This document shows, piece after piece, positions 7,883-16,521 of a DNA stretch of 64,000 nt. Location of the stretch: positions 1 through 64,000 of the forward strand of contig NZ_KB913029.1 of the NCBI RefSeq assembly GCF_000384115.1, written 5' to 3'. Numbering within the stretch: the stretch's first letter is position 1; each line of letters opens with the position of its first letter. The notes beneath the pieces were generated by a model that saw only the letters and a program-made list of their open reading frames with translations, was not told the origin of the DNA and ran no database searches. The translations under genes and the position numbers were made by a program. Source of the DNA: Sporichthya polymorpha DSM 43042 (GTDB lineage: Bacteria > Actinomycetota > Actinomycetes > Sporichthyales > Sporichthyaceae).

Positions 7883-8971
7883 TCAGGAATCGGTGCGCGA
7901 ATTCTCCGCCCGACCGGGCTCCCCCGCGGGCTGTTCCTCGACCTGGACGTCGAAGGTGAGCTGCTCCTCCCCCGGCGCCGCGGCCTCCGGCGGCTCGGGG
8001 GCGCTTCCCTGGGCCGGGACGACCTTCGGCTCGGCCGGCTTCGTCTCGGCCGGCGTCGGCTCGGCCGGCTTCCCTCCCGCCGGCTTCGTGGCCGCGGGCT
8101 TCTCGCCGGCGGTCTCGGCCTCCAGACGGGCGCGGCGGGCGTCCCGGCGCGCGCGGCGGGCCATGGCCTCGCGCTCGCGCTCGGCCTCCTCGTCGACGGC
8201 CTTCTCGACGTCGGCGATGTAGTGCGCGAGGACCTCCTTGACCGGGCCGTCGTGGACGAGCCGGCCGTGCTGGAGGTAGAGCCCCCGCTTGCAGAAGCGC
8301 TCGATCTGGGACTCCTGGTGGGAGACCAGGACGATCGTCTTGCCGGAGTTGCGGAGCTCCTCCATGCGGTTGAAGCACTTCTGCCGGAAGGCGCGGTCGC
8401 CGACGGAGAGCACCTCGTCGACGAGGACGATCGGCCGGTCGATGCTGGTGATGACCGAGAACCCGACCTTGGCCTTCATACCGCTGGACAGGTGCCGCAG
8501 CGGGGTGTCGAGCCGGTGACCGATCTCCGCCCACTCGACGATGTCGTCGAATCGCGCCGCGATCTGACGCTTCGTCAAGCCCTTCAGGCCGGCCGCGAGC
8601 CAGATGTTGTCGCGGACGGTCAGGTCGCCGACGAAGCCGCCGGTCACCTCGATCATCGGGGCGACCGGCCCGCGGACCTTGACCGCCCCCTCGTCCGGGA
8701 TCATCACGCCGGCGATGAGCTTGAGCAGCGTCGACTTGCCGTGCCCGTTGCGGCCGACCAGGCCGACGGCCTCCCCGTCGGCGACGGTGAACGAGACGTC
8801 GCGCAGCGCCCAGAACTCGTCGGGCCCGCGGTCGCGGCGCGCGCGCCGGCCGTCGGCGGTGAAGCTCTCCCGCACCCGGGTGCGGAAGGGCCGCTGCCGG
8901 TTGGTGCGGAACCTGATGCCGACGTTGCGCACCTCGATCAGCGGCGTCGGCTTCCGTTTGCGAGCGGCCAT
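7883..8971 (-). CDS. polysaccharide ABC exporter ATP-binding subunit (Wzt/TagH-like)
   Basis: A 362-aa ATPase of the surface-polysaccharide export family. It has Walker A GRNGHGKST (about residues 73-81), a short LSSGM signature, Walker B with VLVDEVLSVGD, and the switch His in VSHQ. The N-terminal extension before the first strand and the lack of a Q-loop like that of uptake ATPases fit the TagH/Wzt group. The last ~110 residues are a Lys/Glu/Pro/Ala-rich low-complexity tail rather than a carbohydrate-binding domain. The start overlaps the permease stop as TGATG, implying translational coupling. Confidence 0.88.
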   Translation of the reverse strand: MAARKRKPTPLIEVRNVGIRFRTNRQRPFRTRVRESFTADGRRARRDRGPDEFWALRDVSFTVADGEAVGLVGRNGHGKSTLLKLIAGVMIPDEGAVKVRGPVAPMIEVTGGFVGDLTVRDNIWLAAGLKGLTKRQIAARFDDIVEWAEIGHRLDTPLRHLSSGMKAKVGFSVITSIDRPIVLVDEVLSVGDRAFRQKCFNRMEELRNSGKTIVLVSHQESQIERFCKRGLYLQHGRLVHDGPVKEVLAHYIADVEKAVDEEAEREREAMARRARRDARRARLEAETAGEKPAATKPAGGKPAEPTPAETKPAEPKVVPAQGSAPEPPEAAAPGEEQLTFDVQVEEQPAGEPGRAENSRTDS

Positions 8972-9774
8972 CAGATCTCCTTCAGCACGGCCGGCTCGAG
9001 CTTGCGGAAGATGTAGACGCCGAAGGCCAGGATGACGAGGCAGGAGATGCCGCCGCGGACGGCGACGAGGAACGGCAGCTCGTCGTCCGGGAAGACGCAC
9101 AGGCGGTACAGCGTGAAGATCGTGGTGAACGGGTTCCAGGAGTAGAGCTCCTTCATGAACCCGGGGATGTTCTCGTTGTCGAAGATCGCGAAGGCCCCGT
9201 AGATGACCGGGCACATGTAGAGCAGGACGCGGTTGGTGACGCGCATCAGGCGCTCGGTGTCGGGCACGAGGACCGCCACGGGCGCGAGGGTCATCGCGAT
9301 CCCGAGCAGCAGGGTCCACTGCATCGCCATGGCGATCGGGAAGAACACGATCTGCCAGTGGATGTCCTGCCCGTAGGCGAAGATGAAGATCAGCAGCACC
9401 GGCAGGGTGAAGACGTACTCGACGAACTTCGACCCGATCATCCGCAGGATCCACGTCTCCCGTGGAACGTCGACGGAGCGGATCAGCCGCGCCTCCCCCG
9501 CGAGCGCACGGGTCGAGCCGGAGATGCACCCGCTGGCCCACTGGAACGGCATCATCGCGAGCAGCAGGTAGAGCAGGTACGGGTCGCCCGCGATGTCCTT
9601 GCCGCGGTTGAAGACGACGTCGAAGACGAACCAGTAGACGAGCCCCATCAGCAGGGGGTCGAGGACGGTCCAGACGTAGCCGAGCGCCGAGTCGGAGTAG
9701 CGGACCTTGAGGTCCCGTCCGATGAGCAGGAACAGGATCCGGCGGCGTTGCACGATCGCGCGTACGCGCCTCAC
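8971..9774 (-). CDS. polysaccharide ABC exporter permease (Wzm/TagG-like, ABC-2)
   Basis: A 267-aa permease with six predicted membrane helices. It opens with an amphipathic segment (RIVQRRRILFLLIGRDLKVRYSDSALGYVWTVLDPLLM) diagnostic of the ABC-2 polysaccharide exporter family. The start is GTG 9774 behind an AAGGGGAG ribosome site. It forms an export pair with the downstream ATPase, and the upstream glycosyltransferases probably build the glycan exported. Confidence 0.87.
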   Translation of the reverse strand: MRRVRAIVQRRRILFLLIGRDLKVRYSDSALGYVWTVLDPLLMGLVYWFVFDVVFNRGKDIAGDPYLLYLLLAMMPFQWASGCISGSTRALAGEARLIRSVDVPRETWILRMIGSKFVEYVFTLPVLLIFIFAYGQDIHWQIVFFPIAMAMQWTLLLGIAMTLAPVAVLVPDTERLMRVTNRVLLYMCPVIYGAFAIFDNENIPGFMKELYSWNPFTTIFTLYRLCVFPDDELPFLVAVRGGISCLVILAFGVYIFRKLEPAVLKEI

Positions 9775-9837
9775 GGCCCCCGCTCCCCTTCCCGCTGGCT
9801 TCCCCGGTCGGCGGGGACACAGAACTCGCTGGTCAGG

Positions 9838-10980
9838 TTAGCTCCCGCCCCGGCCCAAACCTGCGAAGACGTCCAGCATCAGGGTCGCATTCCGGACCCA
9901 TGTGTACGAAGTCACGGCGTGGTCCCGCGCCGCGGCCCCCATCCGGGCGCGCCGGACCGGGTCGTCGCGCAACGCCGCGAGCCGGTCCGCGAGCGTCGTC
10001 GGGTCGTCCGGCGGGACGACGAAGCCGGTCTCGCCGTCGCGCACGTACTCCGCCAGCGCCCCGGTGCCCGCCGCCACGACCGGCACCCCGCAGGCCTGGC
10101 CCTGCAGGGCGACCAGGGCCCGGCCGTCGCGGTCGGTGCCGACGACGAGCGCGTCCAGGCGCGCCAGCGCGCCGGGCAGGCCGGCCTCGGCGGAGCCGAG
10201 CACGACGAGGTCGGCGGGGTCCGCCCCGGGCCGGTCGGTCAGCTCCTGGTGCGCACGTTCGAGGAGCTGGCGGTCCAGACCCGCGCGCGGGGCCGGGACG
10301 GTGCCGATCAGGAAGCGGCCGTCCGGCGGCCGGGGCGCGGGCACGAACCGATCGGTGTCGACGCCGACCGGGGTGACCGACACCGGCCGGTCGGTGTGCC
10401 GGCCGACGGCCGCGGCCAGCAGGCGGCTGGTGGCGCAGACGGCGTCGGCCCGCCGCAGGGCGAGTTCGAGCGTCCGCCGGCCCGCGGCGGAGGAGACACC
10501 GAGGTCGGCCGTCAGGTCCGCGCCGGCGAGGACGACGTACGGGTGCCGGTCCGCGAGGGCCGCCAGGAGGCCGTACGGTCCGCCGAGGTGGACCGCGATC
10601 ACGTCGGGCCGGGCCTGGTCGAGCAGCGCCCGCAGGCGCGTCACCGCCCGGGGCGAGGGGACGTCCCCGCGCAGCGTCGGCAGGTGGGCGGTCCGGACCC
10701 GGGTCGGCAACGGCCCCGGCTCCCCTCCCGCCGTCCCCGCCGCCGTCCCCGCCGGGAGGCTGATCGCGTAGACCTCGATCCCCTGCCCGGCGTAGAACTC
10801 CACCCAGCGGCGGGTGTGCGGGCTGTCGGCCGGCGCGAGCAGCGCGACCCGCATCCGGCGTTCGGAGCGCTCGTACGGCCCGGGGCCGTCGGTCTGGGTA
10901 CGGCGGCGCAACCGCTCGACGTCGGCCACCAACCGTTCCGCGCGTTCCTCCCGCGCACGCCGCCCGCGTAGGCCGGTCAC
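9838..10980 (-). CDS. GT4-type glycosyltransferase
   Basis: A 380-aa GT-B enzyme. MRVALLAPADSPHTRRWVEFYAGQGIEVYAI begins the first Rossmann domain. The C-terminal domain has GQACGVPVVAAGTGALAEYVRDGETGFVVPP. The GTG at 10980 is one base after the preceding stop (TGACGTG) and is taken as a coupled start. The ATG at 10854, directly before RVALLAP, is a serious alternative and would remove a 42-residue Arg/Glu-rich extension. It sits in the polysaccharide cluster. Confidence 0.82.
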   Translation of the reverse strand: MTGLRGRRAREERAERLVADVERLRRRTQTDGPGPYERSERRMRVALLAPADSPHTRRWVEFYAGQGIEVYAISLPAGTAAGTAGGEPGPLPTRVRTAHLPTLRGDVPSPRAVTRLRALLDQARPDVIAVHLGGPYGLLAALADRHPYVVLAGADLTADLGVSSAAGRRTLELALRRADAVCATSRLLAAAVGRHTDRPVSVTPVGVDTDRFVPAPRPPDGRFLIGTVPAPRAGLDRQLLERAHQELTDRPGADPADLVVLGSAEAGLPGALARLDALVVGTDRDGRALVALQGQACGVPVVAAGTGALAEYVRDGETGFVVPPDDPTTLADRLAALRDDPVRRARMGAAARDHAVTSYTWVRNATLMLDVFAGLGRGGS

Positions 10981-10981
10981 G

Positions 10982-12034
10982 TCAGCGCCCGGGGCCGGGG
11001 TCCGGTCCGGGGTCGGGCGCGAGATCGCGCGGACTGAGCAGGTAGCCCATGCCCCAGGACATGTGCATCGTCGCGTAGACGGCGGGCAGCGCCGCGGCGG
11101 CCGTCGGGGGCAGGCCCCGGCTGGTGGCGGCGGACCCGGCGACGACCGCGGCGAGGTACCCGAGCGGGCCCAGGAGGCCGATCCGGTGCCCGGTCAGCGC
11201 CAGCGCCGTCCCGCCGACGACGCCGAGGACCGCGACGGGCGCGGCGAGGTACCGCGCGTTCGCGGTGTCCGGGTGGCGGCGGATGACCTCGCGGCGCCAC
11301 TGGCCGGTCCGGAAGAACTGCTTCGACAGCGCGCGCAGGTCCGCGCGGGGCCGATAGGTGACCTGCATCTTCGGCGTGAACCAGACGACCCCGCCGGCGC
11401 GACGGATCCGGTAGTTCAGCTCCCAGTCCTGGGCGCGGCGCATGTGCTCGTCGAACCCGCCGACGCGCTCGAGCATGTCCCGGCGGAACACCCCGAGATA
11501 GACGGTCTCGGCCGGCCCGGCCTCGCCGCCGAGGTGGAAGCGGGCGCCGCCGATGCCGAACCAGCTGCTGTAGGCGCGCGCGACGGCCTGCTCGAACGGC
11601 GTGACCCCCTGCGCGGCCATGATCCCGCCGACGTTGTCCGCGCCGGTGCTGGTCAGGACCTCGACGGCGGTGCGGACGTAGTCCGGCGGCAGGATCGCGT
11701 GCCCGTCGACGCGGACGACGACCGGCGCGGTGCTGGCGCCGATGGCGGCGTTCAGCCCCGCCGGGGTCGCTCCCGTCGGGTTGGGCACCGTGCGGATCCG
11801 CGGATCGCCGTCCGCGAGCGCGGCGGCCACCTCGTCGGTGCCGTCGGTCGAGGGGCCGAGGGCGAGCACGATCTCCAGCTCGCCCGGGTAGTCCTGCGCG
11901 AGGATCGCCTCGACCGCCGTGCGCAGGTGCCGCCGCTCGTTGAGCACCGGCATCACGACCGCGACGGGCGGGGTGGCACCGAGGATCCGGCCGTCCTCGG
12001 CGACCCGCGGCTCAGGAATACCGGCAGGTGTCAT
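10982..12034 (-). CDS. family 2 glycosyltransferase (succinoglycan-biosynthesis-like)
   Basis: A 350-aa GT-A enzyme. VAVVMPVLNERRHLRTAVEAILAQ is the nucleotide-sugar binding strand. VRVDGHAILPPDYV supplies the DxD-equivalent Asp, and RAQDWELNYRIRRAGG the catalytic ED-type region. Hydrophobic segments near the C-terminus (about residues 255-320) suggest membrane attachment. The ATG at 12034 is chosen over a GTG-type codon at 12052. Its start lies inside the 3' end of the LCP gene, so the two are coupled. Confidence 0.85.
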   Translation of the reverse strand: MTPAGIPEPRVAEDGRILGATPPVAVVMPVLNERRHLRTAVEAILAQDYPGELEIVLALGPSTDGTDEVAAALADGDPRIRTVPNPTGATPAGLNAAIGASTAPVVVRVDGHAILPPDYVRTAVEVLTSTGADNVGGIMAAQGVTPFEQAVARAYSSWFGIGGARFHLGGEAGPAETVYLGVFRRDMLERVGGFDEHMRRAQDWELNYRIRRAGGVVWFTPKMQVTYRPRADLRALSKQFFRTGQWRREVIRRHPDTANARYLAAPVAVLGVVGGTALALTGHRIGLLGPLGYLAAVVAGSAATSRGLPPTAAAALPAVYATMHMSWGMGYLLSPRDLAPDPGPDPGPGR

Positions 12035-13445
12035 CGAGAGCCGTCGCCTCACCGGGGGTCGCCTTGATCGCGGCCGGCGTCGGGGTGGCCTTTTTCTTCT
12101 TCTTGGGCGTCGCCGACGGCTTCGGCGCCGGGGTCGGGTCCGGCTGCTCGGCGGCGAGGAGGGCCTTCTGGACCTGCGCCCGGATGAAGTTCAGGTCCGG
12201 CGCGGCGGGGTTGATCGCCGGCGGGATGAACTGGACGCTCGTCATCTTCTGGTTCTTGGCCTCGTCGACGACGCCGATGAGGCGCTGGACGGCGTCGATC
12301 GACAGGTCGGTCGTGAGGACCTGGCGCGACGCCGACGTGAGCTTGGAGTACTTCAGCAGGATCGTCCCCGGGTCCGCCGCGCGCAGGATCGCGCCCATCA
12401 CGCACTTCTGGCGGGTGATGCGCGCGTAGTCGTCGGACGTCGCGCGGGAGCGGGCGTACCAGAGGGCCTTGTACCCGGAGAGTTTCTGCAGACCCGGCTC
12501 GATCCAGCCGCGGATCGGCATCGTGACGCCCTGCAGGTTCTTGCCGCCACCGATCGGCAGGCGCTGTTCGACGCGGAGGGTGACGCCGCCGAGGGCGTTG
12601 ACCAGGTTCTCGAACCCGGCCAGGTTCACCATCGCGTAGTAGTGGACCGGCACGCCGAGCGTCTGGGCGACGGCCTGCTGGACCGCGAGGGCGCCCGGGT
12701 CCTTGGCGCCGCGGAACAGCTCGGGGTGCTCGGCGCCGTAGGTGTAGATGCCGAAGAAGAAGTCCGGGAAGCCGTTCGGGAACTTGGCGTCCATCGGCGT
12801 GCCCGGCGGGAACTGCGCGTACTGCATGTTCCGCGGCAGCGAGAACAGCACGGTCTTGCCGTTGGAGACGTCGATGCTCGCCAGGGTGATCGAGTCGGTG
12901 CGGATGCCCTCGCGGTTGTCACCGCCGTCGCCACCGAGCAGCAGGACGTTGAGTCGGCCCTTGTAGAGGTCGCGGATGCCGCCGTCGGTGAACGTCCGCT
13001 CCAGGAAGTCGCGGTGCGTCTGGATCAGGTTCGCGCTGTACGCCGCCGGGGTGGCGACCAGCGCCATCAGGACCAGCGAGAGCACCGAGACCGTGAGGCG
13101 GTGCGACCGGACGAGCTCCGGCGGTCGGCCCAGACGCCAGGCGTCCATGAACAGCGCCAGCCAGCACAGGCCGAGCACGACGATGCCGGTCTGGAGCGAA
13201 ACCAGGGCCCAGGACTCGAAGCCGAGCTCGAGCAGGCCCTCCTTGCCCTCGATCCAGTAGACGATCAGGGCTCCGACCCCGATCAGGCCCACGATCCGGA
13301 GGGCGGCCCGGCCGACGACCTTGTTGCCGCACATGAGCTGGGCCGATCCGGGCAGCACGAGCGTCATCGCGAGCAGGACGAGCGCCCGGCGGAAGCGGAC
13401 CCGCTCCGACTTCCGGGCGACATCCGCCAGCTTCCCGCTCTGCAC
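12012..13445 (-). CDS. LytR-CpsA-Psr (LCP) family wall-polymer ligase
   Basis: A 477-aa membrane protein. The basic N-terminus carries four hydrophobic segments (about residues 20-150), more than the single anchor of typical LCP proteins. The external LCP catalytic domain follows, with LNVLLLGGDGGDNREGIRTDSI (pyrophosphate-binding Arg and Asp) and SLPRNMQY. Then come GGVTLRVEQRLP and YARSRATSDDYARITRQK. The Lys-rich C-terminal tail (PSATPKKKKKATPTP) may face the wall. LCP enzymes attach lipid-linked glycans to peptidoglycan, fitting the exporter and transferases downstream. The start is GTG 13445 with AAGGAG upstream. Confidence 0.88.
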   Translation of the reverse strand: MQSGKLADVARKSERVRFRRALVLLAMTLVLPGSAQLMCGNKVVGRAALRIVGLIGVGALIVYWIEGKEGLLELGFESWALVSLQTGIVVLGLCWLALFMDAWRLGRPPELVRSHRLTVSVLSLVLMALVATPAAYSANLIQTHRDFLERTFTDGGIRDLYKGRLNVLLLGGDGGDNREGIRTDSITLASIDVSNGKTVLFSLPRNMQYAQFPPGTPMDAKFPNGFPDFFFGIYTYGAEHPELFRGAKDPGALAVQQAVAQTLGVPVHYYAMVNLAGFENLVNALGGVTLRVEQRLPIGGGKNLQGVTMPIRGWIEPGLQKLSGYKALWYARSRATSDDYARITRQKCVMGAILRAADPGTILLKYSKLTSASRQVLTTDLSIDAVQRLIGVVDEAKNQKMTSVQFIPPAINPAAPDLNFIRAQVQKALLAAEQPDPTPAPKPSATPKKKKKATPTPAAIKATPGEATALDDTCRYS

Positions 13446-13694
13446 GACGCGTGTTCTCCTTCGTACGAGGGCAGCCGGACGGCACTGACGAGATTCCAGA
13501 CGCGATTCTCAGTATCAACACGTGGGCGGCGCGTGACGTGCATATCGTCGCGAGTCGTCCTGTGGAGATGCTTTTGAGACGATCAAGCAAGCGTCACGAT
13601 GCGTCCGATCGGAGCATTCCGACCGCTCCGACGTCCTGCCACCGGCCGCGCCGGTGAGGCTGGCAGCATGGGTTCCAGCATAAGGAGGGGGCGC

Positions 13695-15011
13695 GTGCCT
13701 CGTTTGACGGTTCTCGGGACCGGTTACCTCGGCGTCACCCACGCCGCCTGCATGGCCGAACTGGGCTTCGACGTGCTCGGCATGGACGTGGACGAGTCCA
13801 AGATCGCCCGCCTGTCCGCCGGGGAGGTGCCGTTCTACGAGCCCGACCTGGAGCCGCTGGTCGCCAAGCACCTCGACAGCGGCAAGCTCCGCTTCACCAC
13901 CTCCTACGAGGAGGTCGCCGAGTTCGGCGACGTCCACTTCACCTGCGTCGGCACGCCGCAGAAGCGTGGGGACCTGGGCGCGGACCTGACCCAGGTGGAC
14001 GCGGTGATCGACGGGCTGGCGCCCCACCTGCGCCGTCCCTGCCTGGTCGTGGGCAAGTCGACCGTCCCCGTGGGGACCGCCGCCCGGCTCGCGGACCACC
14101 TGCGCGCCCACGCCCCGGTCGGGGCGGACGCCGAGCTGGCGTGGAACCCCGAGTTCCTCCGGGAGGGCTTCGCGGTCCTCGACACGCTGAAGCCCGACCG
14201 CCTCGTCGTCGGCGTGCGCTCGGCGGCCGCCGAGGCGAAGCTGCGCGAGGTCTACGCGGACCTGATCGACGCGGGCATCCCGTTCCTCGTCACCGACTTC
14301 GCGACCGCGGAGCTGGTGAAGGTCGCGGCCAACGCCTTCCTCGCCACGAAGATCTCGTTCATCAACGCGATGGCGGAGGTCTGCGAGGCCGCCGGGGCGG
14401 ACGTCACGGCCCTGGCCGACGCCATCGGGCACGACCCGCGAATCGGGCGCCGCTTCCTGAACGCCGGCCTCGGCTTCGGCGGCGGCTGCCTGCCCAAGGA
14501 CATCCGGGCGTTCATGGCCCGGGCGGGTGAACTCGGCGCGGCCGAGGCGCTGACGTTCCTGCGCGAGGTCGACGCCATCAACATGCGTCGCCGGGCGCGC
14601 ACCGTCGAGCTCGCCCGTGAGGAGTGCGGCGGCGCCCTGCTCGGCCGCCGGATCGGCGTCCTGGGCGCGGCGTTCAAGCCGAACTCCGACGACGTCCGGG
14701 ACTCCCCCGCGCTCTCGGTCGCCGGGCAGCTCCAGCTGCAGGGCGCGCTGGTCTCGGTCTACGACCCGAAGGCCATGGACAACGCCTCGGCGCTGTTCCC
14801 GACGCTGGCCTACGCCCCATCGGCGGTCGACGCCTGCCGGGGCGCGGACCTCGTCCTCCACGTCACCGAGTGGCCGGAGTTCCTCGCGATCGACCCGGCG
14901 GTCCTCGGCGAGGTCGTGGGCAGCCGCGTCATCCTCGACGCGCGCAACGCCCTCGACCCCGAGCGGTGGCGCGAGGCGGGCTGGACGTACCGGAGCCTCG
15001 GCCGCCCCTGA
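13695..15011 (+). CDS. UDP-glucose 6-dehydrogenase
   Basis: A 438-aa NAD-dependent dehydrogenase making a UDP-uronate for surface glycans. It shows the Rossmann fingerprint LGTGYLGVTHAACMAELGF, the VGKSTVPVGT strand and catalytic Cys in GFGGGCLPKDIRAF. The third domain starts at GRRIGVLGAAFKPNSDDVRDSPA. The GTG at 13695 follows AAGGAGGGGG, one of the strongest ribosome sites in the window. It is divergent from the LCP gene across 249 bp, which should hold both promoters. A UDP-mannose/GDP-mannose dehydrogenase specificity cannot be excluded. Confidence 0.87.
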   Translation: MPRLTVLGTGYLGVTHAACMAELGFDVLGMDVDESKIARLSAGEVPFYEPDLEPLVAKHLDSGKLRFTTSYEEVAEFGDVHFTCVGTPQKRGDLGADLTQVDAVIDGLAPHLRRPCLVVGKSTVPVGTAARLADHLRAHAPVGADAELAWNPEFLREGFAVLDTLKPDRLVVGVRSAAAEAKLREVYADLIDAGIPFLVTDFATAELVKVAANAFLATKISFINAMAEVCEAAGADVTALADAIGHDPRIGRRFLNAGLGFGGGCLPKDIRAFMARAGELGAAEALTFLREVDAINMRRRARTVELAREECGGALLGRRIGVLGAAFKPNSDDVRDSPALSVAGQLQLQGALVSVYDPKAMDNASALFPTLAYAPSAVDACRGADLVLHVTEWPEFLAIDPAVLGEVVGSRVILDARNALDPERWREAGWTYRSLGRP

Positions 15012-15116
15012 TTCACCCGTTCTCCCGCAGGACTCCACAGCGACACCGGTGGCACTTAGGGTGACCTCCGCACGCCCGGCCCCACCGAACCGGCCCACCC
15101 TGTCTGGAGAACCCGC

Positions 15117-16514
15117 ATGACCGCGACGAGCTCTGCCGACCTCGCCCTCCTCCGCTCCGCCGTGAAGGGCGAGGTGCACGCCCCCGGCGACTCCGGGTAC
15201 GACGAAGGCCGCTCGATCTGGAACGCCCAGATCGACCGCCGGCCCGCGGCGGTCGTGATGGCCGCCGGGCCCGACGACGTCGCGGCGGCGATCGGGTTCG
15301 CCCGCGAGAACGGGCTGGAGATCTCGGTCCGCGGCGGCGGGCACAACACCGGTGGCTACGCCGTCGGCGACGGCGGGCTGATGATCAACCTCGCGCGGCT
15401 GAACTCCGTCGAGGTCGACGTGGAGAACCGCCGCGCGAAGGTCGGCGGCGGCGCGCTGCTCGCGGACCTGGACGCCGCGACGCAGGCGCACGGGCTCGCG
15501 ACACCCGGCGGGATGGTCAGCCACACCGGCGTCGGCGGCCTGACCCTCGGCGGCGGCATGGGCTGGCTGACGCGGCTGCACGGCCTGACGATCGACAACC
15601 TCACCGGCGCCGAGGTCGTCCTCGCCGACGGCCGGATCGTCTGGGCCTCGGAGACCGAGCACGCCGACCTGTTCTGGGCCCTGCGCGGCGGCGGCGGGAA
15701 CTTCGGCGTCGTCACCACCTTCGAGTTCGCGCTGCACCCGGTGGGCCCGATGGTGTCGGTGGGCCTGTTCTTCTGGGAGGTCGAGCGCGCGACCGACGCG
15801 CTGCGGATGCTGCGCGACAAGGTGCCGTCGATCCCGCAGGACTCCAACGTCATTATCGGCCTGCTCAACGCCCCGCCCGCGCCGTTCGTCCCGGCCGAGC
15901 ACCACTTTCAGCCGGGCGTCCTGCTCGTGCTCGTCGGCTTCGGCTCGCCCGAGGACCACGCGGCGCAGTGCGCGGAGGTCGGCGCCGCGCTCGAGCCGCT
16001 GTTCAGCTTCGCGACGCCGATGCCCTACGTCGCGCTGCAGCAGATGCAGGACGAGGCCACCGCGCACGGCCAGTTCTGCTACGAGAAGGGCACCCAGCTC
16101 GCGGAGCTCTCCGACGGCGCGATCGACGTGTTCGTCTCGCACCTCGGCAGGCGCACGGTGCCGACGTCGCAGGTGCTGTTCTACCGGCTCGACCACGCGT
16201 ACTCCGCCGTCGCCGAGAACGCCACCGCGTACGGCGCGACCCGCACCCCGCGCTACGCCACGATGCTCGTCGCGCTGACGCCGAACATGGAGGCGTGGGA
16301 GGCCGAGCGCCAGTGGGTCCGCAACCTCTGGACCGACCTGCAGCCCTACTCGCTCGGCATCGGCGACTACGTCAACAACATGGTCGAGTTCGACGCCGAA
16401 CGGATCCTCGCCTCCTACGGCCCGGAGAAGTACGCGCGCCTCGCCGGCATCAAGGCCGTCTACGACCCGGAGAACCTCTTCCGCCGCAACGTCAACATCC
16501 CGCCGGCGGGCTGA
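15117..16514 (+). CDS. FAD-binding oxidoreductase, berberine-bridge type
   Basis: A 465-aa PCMH/BBE flavoenzyme. The FAD region is intact: SVRGGGHNTGGYAV gives the His used for 8-alpha covalent attachment, then TPGGMVSHTGVGGLTLGGGMGWLTRLHGLTIDNL and ADLFWALRGGGGNFGVVT. The C-terminal BBE segment YDPENLFRRNVNIPP is present. The family oxidises sugars, alkaloids or polyphenols; the substrate here is unknown. It is longer and better conserved than the second family member at 54356. It ends 7 bp from the convergent propeller/RTX gene. Confidence 0.87.
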   Translation: MTATSSADLALLRSAVKGEVHAPGDSGYDEGRSIWNAQIDRRPAAVVMAAGPDDVAAAIGFARENGLEISVRGGGHNTGGYAVGDGGLMINLARLNSVEVDVENRRAKVGGGALLADLDAATQAHGLATPGGMVSHTGVGGLTLGGGMGWLTRLHGLTIDNLTGAEVVLADGRIVWASETEHADLFWALRGGGGNFGVVTTFEFALHPVGPMVSVGLFFWEVERATDALRMLRDKVPSIPQDSNVIIGLLNAPPAPFVPAEHHFQPGVLLVLVGFGSPEDHAAQCAEVGAALEPLFSFATPMPYVALQQMQDEATAHGQFCYEKGTQLAELSDGAIDVFVSHLGRRTVPTSQVLFYRLDHAYSAVAENATAYGATRTPRYATMLVALTPNMEAWEAERQWVRNLWTDLQPYSLGIGDYVNNMVEFDAERILASYGPEKYARLAGIKAVYDPENLFRRNVNIPPAG

Positions 16515-16521
16515 CGGGGCG

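Noticed and set aside
13446-13694. A small gene in the LCP/UDP-glucose dehydrogenase gap
   Set aside because: Short frames only, no ribosome site other than that of the dehydrogenase; treated as a divergent promoter region.
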